Below are positions 57,358-64,000 of a stretch of DNA of 64,000 nucleotides, piece by piece. How positions within the stretch are numbered: position 1 is the stretch's first letter; each line of letters starts with the position of its first letter. Source of the stretch: Phytophthora quininea (Eukaryota; Oomycota; Peronosporomycetes; Peronosporales; Peronosporaceae); contig JAAVTG010000579.1 in NCBI GenBank assembly GCA_011947345.1, forward strand, positions 496,001 to 560,000, read 5' to 3'. Below the pieces are notes generated by a model, which was given only the letters and a program-made list of their open reading frames with translations, was not told the DNA's origin and searched no databases. The translations under genes were made by a program, and so were the position numbers.

Positions 57358-57492
57358 AGCTAGCGAGCAACTACTTGACGGTCGCGAAGGATTTCCTCTT
57401 TTGATTGGGATCAGACCTCTCCCAGTGTGTTGGAATGATTGGCGCCTTTTCAATATTTTTGTGGGAACACACAGAGGTGGTCAGAGGAGTTT

Positions 57493-57916
57493 ATGATGGC
57501 GGACGAGCGCGCGATGGAGGGCGAGGACGTGGCGGAAGAGGAGCTGCGTCTGCTGGAGGCCATGACCGCCGTCTCCAGCTCCATGCAGCAGGTGCGTTCG
57601 TCTGTCCACCGGCTAGGGTGGTCCATCTAATGCTGTAAAGCTTGTAGTTTAATCAGGTGCTGACCAAACTCAACCGGCAGTCGGTGGAACTGTCCAAGGA
57701 GCTCGGCACTGCAGAGCGGCAATTGGTGAGCAGAACGTACAGCAGTCCAGAATATTGGCATGGCAATTTTCTGACGGCACTTTCCTGCTGCAGAACGCTC
57801 TGTACTTGCCCTTCCAGGCAGCCATCTACGAGCTGCAGAGCAAGAATGATCGCAGATCAACCGCAGCGCCTGTTGCTACAGTGACGACGCCAGAAGCTCA
57901 GCGGACAGAGCTGTAG
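57493..57916 (+). CDS. Small coiled-coil protein, three exons
   Basis: About 97 residues from exons 57493-57591, 57657-57725 and 57794-57916, all GT-AG. MMADERAMEGEDVAEEELRL, then VLTKLNRQSVELSKELGTAE (strong heptads), then NALYLPFQAAIYELQSKNDR. Too short for the usual ORF cut-off in any one exon. The size and coiled coil suggest a subunit of a multi-protein assembly; I cannot name the family. Confidence 0.55.
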
Positions 57917-58060
57917 ATAACTACGCAAGACAAGATGGCACGGTGTACACTTTAGCGCAATATTTCTTACGTTGGTCTGCGCGGTTAACTGGTTCAAGCC
58001 TCGCAGTCCCATCCTGCGGTACCTTTCAGCCTCGTCGACTGCACAGAAATCGTGTCGTGC

Positions 58061-59511
58061 TTACTTGGGGCCGACCATATCCTCGGGGCGCACGAAGCGG
58101 TCAAACTCCTCGCCAGTCAGGTAGCCGAGCTTGATCACCGTCTCGCGCAACGTGGCGCCGTCCTGGTGGGCCGTCTTGGCCACCTTGGAGGCCTTGTCGT
58201 AGCCAATATGCGGGTTCAGTGCCGTCACGAGCATCAGCGAGTTCTTCATGAGCTGGTCGATCTTCTCGCGGTTGGCCTCGATGCCGACCACGCAGTTGTC
58301 CGTGAAGGCGCTGCAGCTGTCGCCGATGAGACGCACCGAGGACAGCAAGTTGCTGATCATCACGGGCTTGAACACGTTCAGCTCGAAGTGGCCGTTGGAG
58401 CCGCCCACAGACACAGCCACGTGGTTGCCCATGACCTGCGCGCACACCATCGTCAGCGCCTCGCACTGCGTGGGGTTCACCTTGCCGGGCATGATGGACG
58501 AGCCCGGCTCGTTGGCGGGCAGCGTCAGCTCGCCCAGACCGCTGCGCGGGCCCGAGCCCAGGAAGCGGATGTCGTTGGCGATCTTCATAAGCGAGCAGGC
58601 GATGGTGTTCATGACGCCGCTGGCCTCCACGACGGCGTCGTGGGCGGCGAGCGCCTCGAACTTGTTGGGCGCCGTGACGAACGGCAGCTTGGTCTCCTCG
58701 GCAATGATCTGCGCGATCTCGGCGTCGTAGCCCTTGGACGTGTTGAGTCCCGTGCCGACAGCCGTGCCGCCGAGCGCAAGCTTGCACAGGTTGGGCAGAC
58801 AGCGCTCGACACGGTCGATCGAGAGCGCGATCTGCTCGCGGTAGCCCGAGAACTCCTGTCCGAGCGTGAGCGGCGTCGCGTCCTGCGTATGGGTGCGGCC
58901 GATCTTGATGATATCGTCGAACTTCTTGACCTTGGCGTCCAGTGCATCGTGCAGCTTGTGCAGCCCCGGCAGCAGCACGCGGTGGATCTCTTGCACGGCG
59001 GCGATGTGCATGGCCGTGGGGAACGAGTCGTTGGAGCTCTGGCCCATGTTGACGTGGTCGTTCGGGTGCACGGGCGTCTTGGAGCCGAGCTCACCGCCGG
59101 CCAGCTCGATGGCGCGGTTCGAGATGACCTCGTTCGTGTTCATGTTGGACTGGGTGCCCGAGCCGGTCTGGAAGACCACGAGGGGAAGTGGTCGTCCAGC
59201 TTGCCGGCGATCACGTCGTCGGCCGCGGCGATGATCTTGTCGGCCACGGCCGCGTCCAGCTTGCCCTTCTGCAGGTTGTACTTGGCTGCGCACTTCTTGA
59301 CGACGCCGAAGGCCTTGATGACGGGCATAGGCATGCGCTCGCGGGCGCCGCCGATGGGGAAGTTCTCGAGGCTGCGCTGCGTCTGCGCGCCCCAGTACTT
59401 GGAGTCGTCCACCTGCACCTCGCCGATCGAGTCCGTCTCGACGCGGAAGGTGCTGGCGGCGCGCACCGTCTTGACGGTCATGCGGGAGGACGCTCTGGAG
59501 AGGGACAGCAT
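58061..59511 (-). CDS. FUM1: Fumarate hydratase, class II
   Basis: TCA-cycle hydration of fumarate to malate. Class II (iron-independent) hallmarks: [64 protein letters not shown], and the catalytic-loop signature [31 protein letters not shown] is a likely mitochondrial targeting peptide, so the start is placed at 59511. About 480 residues, normal length. No intron. One frame change at about 59183 (CCCC on the coding strand should be five). The gene's high GC third positions fit strong expression. Confidence 0.95.
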
Positions 59512-59767
59512 GGCTGCGGCGTCCGGTGTGTGGCTGGAAGAGGCGGAAATGGTTGAAAGGATCGGAGGGGGCCGAGTGCTGCTCCCCAAGTGTGTGACAT
59601 GCGTGTGTGGCTCGGACAGATTTGCGAGTGCGTCCGAGCTCCGAAATCCGAGTGCCCATCCCCAAGACCTGAGCCAATGACTGAAGATACGTTCGACGGA
59701 CCCTTATATGAGACTGATAGCTGTTAAAAGCGCCGCTTCAACTCGGTCAAGTGCGTGGCAGTCCGAT

Positions 59768-61434
59768 TTATGGCGTCGCTCCCTCCGCTGCGCCCGCCTC
59801 GCTCACCGCCGGCACGCGCGTCGCCGCTGAAGTGCAATGCGAGACCAGCGCTCTGGCTAGCTGCTGCACGGCTGCTCGCTTCCGGCACTGCAGTCGGTGG
59901 CTCTCCAGACGCTGCGCTTGCCATTGCCGCTCCTTTGCCAGCATCGCTGCCTCGTTCCGCTGTTTGAGTCTTGCATTGAGCTTCTCGACTGCCTCGTCCG
60001 TTCTCGACCGCCGCTCCGTCGTCTTCAGCTCCAACTGCACGAGCGTCTCGCTCTGCTGGAGCGCGTGGACGAATTGGTTCACAGCGCTGGTCGTGGTCTG
60101 GTGGAACCGACCGAGCAGCAACTTTCGAAGCTGCGGGTGAGTGGAGATTGCCGGCAGCAACGGCAGTAGACCGTCAAGACTGAAGCAATTGCCGGACAGG
60201 TCCAGACGCTGCAGTCGCAGACATCGCTGCAGCATTCGGAGCAAGGCGAACACGATGCGGTCGCCAAAGCTGTTGCGCTGCAGATTCAGCGACTCGATGC
60301 GGCCGCTCCATGCAATCCCAGCAACCAGTACGCTCGCCAGACGATCGTCCAGCCCGCAGTTGCCCAGAGCTAGCGAAGTCAGTAGCGTGTAGTTGGCCAG
60401 AGTGTAGTGGAAGGAGCTGGCGGTGCGTGGCTCCATGACTTGAAGGCCAACGTCTAGAGAGAAGTCCGGCGGGTTGGAGACCGTGACGGATTGGATGGCG
60501 GTGGTCGGTACTCGGAGGAGATCGCTGAGAGCTCGAAAGCCTCCGTCTCCGATGTTGTTGTCCAGGAGGGAGAGTATGTAGACGCTGCTGTTGCTGCTCA
60601 ACGCGCGAAAGATCCGACACGCTCCTTCCTCTGGAAGCGCGTTGTCCTCCAGGCGCAAGTCGATGACCGAGCGGTTGTGACGGAGACCAGCAGCGAGTAG
60701 AGTGACGTCCGCAATACTCAGCACCACGTGGCTGAGATGACAAACTTCCACAGACAACGACGACAGCTCGACCTGCTTGAGCGTGTACAGCATCGTCGCC
60801 CGCTCAATTGCCGTCTTGTTCCTACGCAGATAGAACTCCACCCTTGACCGATACACCGCTGCAGTCGGATCGTCCTGGTCCTGGTTGTTGGCCAGCTGTA
60901 TCTCTGTCACAGCCGTCGGACACGAGGCTTTCATTGCCTCCGCCAGCACCTGAATCCCCGCTGTGGTGAGCTCGTTCCTGCGCAGATCGAAGTGCATTCG
61001 ACGCGTCTGAGCGGTCTGCAGCATAACACCCAGAGCTTCGGCGCCGTCGTCGTCGATCTGGTTGCCGGCGAGATTGAGATGCTGCAACGACGTGTTGACC
61101 CCGTCCCTGAAAAATGAGACCCACTCGGCCAACGCGTCCGCTGCTAGTCCGCAATCCGCCAGCACCAAACTCTTCACCGTCTTGTTCTTCGCCAAGGACG
61201 TGGCTAGACAAGCAGCCCCATGCTCGCCGAGATGGTTGCCCGAGAGATCCACCTCCGTCAGCGACGAGTTCTCCTCCAAAAGTCTGCAAGATGCACAGCC
61301 AAACTTGGAGTCACTCCTGCATGGCGAAGACTTAGCTTCTTGACATTGGCGTCGTCCTTCACTTGCTGCAGAATCTCCTCGAGTAGTGTCGTGTCCAACT
61401 TGGCATCGTCAGCGTCGATCGACGGTTCCTTCAT
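59768..61434 (-). CDS. Leucine-rich-repeat (RNI-type) protein
   Basis: About 555 residues. Repeats of the ribonuclease-inhibitor type (SLTEVDLSGNHLGEHGAACL, SLQHLNLAGNQIDDDGAEAL, VIDLRLEDNALPEEGACRIF, RIESLNLQRNSFGDRIVFAL, RLQRLDLSGNCFSLDGLLPL) interrupted by a spacer (VYRSRVEFYLRRNKTAIERA). The C terminus is a charged helix (EAVEKLNARLKQRNEAAMLA). The start is set at 61434 (MKEPSIDADD); joining it to the main frame needs one T in the run at about 61279 (AAAA on the plus strand). No signal peptide, so cytosolic; probably a protein-interaction scaffold. Divergent from the GT41 gene with 57 bp between ATGs. Confidence 0.75.
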
Positions 61435-61445
61435 GCGGTACCACT

Positions 61446-61454
61446 CAATTTTCT
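61446..61454 (+). promoter_or_regulatory. Flanking-promoter element CAATTTTCT
   Basis: Matches the oomycete CAWTTTNYY element, 38 nt upstream of the GT41 ATG and inside the 57-bp divergent spacer with the LRR gene. Confidence 0.4.
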
Positions 61455-61491
61455 ATAGATCCACTCCGACGGTCTCCAGTGGACCCCACCA

Positions 61492-64000
61492 ATGCTCCTC
61501 CGCTTGGTGTTGGCTTCTCTTCTCTTGTCGCTGCAGTGGCTTCTAGGTGCGTCGGCGAGTGTACAGCAGCTCTGGCAATTGGCAGACGAATTGTGGCGCG
61601 CCGAGCAATTCGATTCGGTCCTGGAGGTTTTGACGCAGATCGAGGAACAGAAGCCGGAAGCTCTCGAAGTGCTAGTGGGCCGGGCCACAGTCTACCGGGA
61701 ACGCAAAGAGTTTAACCGAGCCTTGAAGCTGCTCCACGAAGTTTTGGATCATGACCCACGTCGTTCAATGGTGCTGCAACGGATTGGGGAAGTGTACTCG
61801 GAAATGCGGGACATTCCGAAAGCACTGGAGTACTTTCAAGCTGCAGAGCAAGAGCTGGATCCGTTTGATATAAACGCAAGGGACGATTTACTGCATCGGA
61901 CTGCATTGGCGTATCACCGCAGCAACGAGTTTGCGGTAGCGGAGATGCATTTCAAACAGATTAGCGAAAGCGGGCGTTCTGCGGCCTTTTACTTTGACTA
62001 CGGTGTCACCCTCGAAAGGCTCGGAAAGGTGTGGGCGCTGTTAGTTGGATGGTGCGTAGCAGGCTGCTCATCAAGTTTGTTGCGAACAGATCGTCGAGTC
62101 TGGTGACGCGTATCGCGAGGCAATTCAAAGGGATCCAATGAACTTCCCAGCACGGTTGAATTTGGCGGCACTCCATCATTTATTCGGCGACGTGAACGCC
62201 TCCATCCCTTTCTATCTGGTACGTTCTGCTCATGTTAAATTGCAAACGGTTGATTCTTATGTGTGCATCCAGACTGTGATCGATTCTCCATCAACGCCAC
62301 CAAGACTCAAATTCATGGCTATGGGGAACGTAGGAGCCGCGTTCGAAGCTACACGAGATATTGTTAGTGCTCTGAGCTGGTACGAGATCGCCCTTGTTGC
62401 GTCGACGAACATGACGTTCACGGACGAGTTGGCAGCTCGTTCGGAGCGGATGTATCTCATGGTTCACAGAGTCCGAGCAAAGTTAAGTGCCTGTGTGTGG
62501 AAAACGCAGAGCGGGAGTTTGACGAACTCTGGGCGATGGTCACCAATATCCAAATGGCCTCGGATAAGTCGCACGCGCTCCCTCCCTTCGACTCGTTATT
62601 GCATCCGCTGACACCTCAAGACAGGAAAGAGCTGGCCGTGCATTTTTCTCGAAAGTATTTAGTCCATTCTGTCGACGGAAGCCCAGCATTGTATCAGTGA
62701 ATGGGCCTTCTGGTCGCAATCATGCCGACCATGACCGTAGACTCCATGTTGCCTATATATCGTACGATTTCTCGGATCACCCAACCGCGCATTTAATGGA
62801 GGGCATCTTCGCAACGACGGACCGACGTACTACAAAGGTCGTAGCCTTTGGATACGGACGAGATGACAGCAGCGACTATCGACAGCGTATCGTTCAAAGT
62901 GTGGAGAAGTTTGTGGAGCTGTCTAACGCTTCGTTTGAGCAAAGTGCTGCTCGAATTCGAGACGAACAAATACATATCGTAATGGACGCTCAAGGACATA
63001 CGCGCGGAGGCCGGATGCAGATCGTGGCAGCGCGGCCAGCGCCGATAGTAGTGAATTATCTCGTGTATCCTGGAACTTCAGGAGCCAATTTTGTGGATTA
63101 CGTTGTGGTTGACAAGCTCGTAGCTCCCCCAGCTGAAATGGCGTCGGCGTTCACGGAAAAACTTGTGGTATTGCTGAACGCATACCAGGTGAATTACTAT
63201 GAGAAGGTGGTTGCAGCGTCGGGGAGAGCAAGTCTGTGGGAATGTGGTGGAGACCAGAAAGATGATGGCGGTTTTGTTTTCGTCAATTTCAACAAAATCG
63301 ACAAGCTGGAGGCCTCAGTGTTCAGTACGTGGATGTCGATTCTAAGACGAGTTCCTAACAGCACTCTACAGTTGCTGGACCCTGGAATGATGAGTTCAAT
63401 GATCAAAGCTGCTGAATCTGTCACGAGTCGGGAGATCAAAAGAACTTGTGGAGAGAAGCTGATGCCCACGGAATACTACACAGCAGAATTCGGTTTGTGT
63501 CCAGGTAAGGAAGTCCAAGAGCATGCTCATCTCTTTAACATGTGCTAAATACGATTTATTTTCCAGGATCCCGAAGCAGGAACATCTTCGTCGTCACCGA
63601 TTCGGAGGGCTCTTTCTTGACACGTTTATTGTAAGTCATGGATGGAGCGTAAATGAACGAGCTGACACTTTTTCGTCTACGTTGTCAACAGTATGGCGCG
63701 CATTCTACGGCTACTGATGCGCTCTACGCTGGTCTCCCAGTCCTTACCTTGGCAGGCGATTCTTTTGCGAGGTAGAATGTCATTTCTATTGTAATTTCTA
63801 ATTCTTGTGTAGCAAAGAAGGTTGACAGCGCTTTGATCGAACAGCCGTGTTGGGGTCTCCCTGTTGACAAATCTCGGCATCCAAGAGCTAATCACATACA
63901 GCTGCAAAGAGTACGAGGACCTCGCAGGTTTGTTTGCTATTCAACACATTCATCAGAGTTGGGGTCCTAACGTTCTGTTATTTTTCGCAGTATACCTCGC
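61492..64000 (+). CDS. GT41 O-GlcNAc-transferase/SPINDLY-like enzyme (3' end cut off)
   Basis: Transfers a sugar (GlcNAc or fucose in known GT41 enzymes) to Ser/Thr. TPR repeats (AEQFDSVLEVLTQIEEQKPE, FNRALKLLHEVLDHDPR, IPKALEYFQAAEQELDPF, DAYREAIQRDPMNFPARLNL) lead into a catalytic region: ISYDFSDHPTAHLMEGIFA, MDAQGHTRGGRMQIVAARPA, VNYLVYPGTSGANFVDYVVV, PKQEHLRRHRFGGLFLDTFI, YGAHSTATDALYAGLPVLT. The N terminus (MLLRLVLASLLLSLQWLLGA) is a clear signal peptide, unlike nucleocytoplasmic OGT and SPY. Introns: 62029-62089, 62219-62272, 63505-63566, 63631-63691, 63772-63844, 63928-63990. Frame changes near 62485 and 62695. It continues beyond 64000. Confidence 0.85.

Noticed and set aside
58052..59680. 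542-residue plus-strand ORF opposite fumarase
   Set aside because: Antisense shadow of a highly conserved class II fumarase; caused by GC-rich third positions.

Overview
The window looks like gene-dense nuclear DNA of an oomycete, most likely a Phytophthora or close relative. The reasons are: short introns (about 52-90 nt) with GT-AG ends and CTAAC-like branch sites; intergenic gaps often under 300 bp; oomycete-type initiator/flanking promoter elements (TCATTYY and CAWTTTNYY) close to several ATGs; and a gene repertoire typical of the group (START-FYVE protein, arrays of CxxxxC...CxxH zinc repeats, EF-hand/WD40 and multi-pass membrane proteins). I assign the genus by inference only.

Left part (1-20.6 kb): a long-chain acyl-CoA synthetase and an FUSC/aromatic-acid-exporter-like membrane protein with a C-terminal EF-hand pair lie side by side at the left edge. 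A second copy of each lies at 12.6-20.6 kb, with the membrane protein inverted, which suggests an old block duplication. Between them are a CDC50/LEM3 flippase subunit and a tandem pair of Rcf2/HIG1-like mitochondrial membrane proteins.

Zinc-repeat cluster (10.1-29.4 kb): eight genes carry about 45 CxxxxC...CxxH(GG) zinc repeats. They fall into at least two N-terminal classes. Four share an N-terminal 'F...A...(V/T)MPIA' motif. Three tandem plus-strand genes, and a truncated remnant, begin with copies of a ~20-residue module centred on FGSTxAVRxKL. I do not recognise this module, and it is the best candidate here for an undescribed system.

Middle part (26-43 kb): a PX-VPS9 Rab5 exchange factor, a START-FYVE lipid-binding protein, two PP2A B56 subunits with different intron content, a predicted myristoylated TPR-like protein, mitochondrial ATP synthase beta, a mitoribosomal bS18m with long acidic tracts, a BRE/BABAM2 deubiquitinase-scaffold subunit, and a cytidine deaminase split into catalytic and pseudo-catalytic halves.

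Right part (44-64 kb): a large WD40/EF-hand protein (WDR49/WDR64-like), a helical-repeat protein, a multi-pass membrane protein, a Met/Gln-rich low-complexity protein, a small coiled-coil protein, class II fumarase, an LRR protein, and an O-GlcNAc-transferase-like (GT41) enzyme with an apparent signal peptide that runs off the right edge.

A technical point governs the whole annotation. Many genes, including essential ones such as ATP synthase beta and fumarase, are broken by single-base frameshifts. Most of those I traced can be repaired by adding one base to a G, C, T or A run of three or more. They are far more likely to be collapsed homopolymers in the sequence than pseudogenes. Exon boundaries were read by eye and may be off by a base or two.
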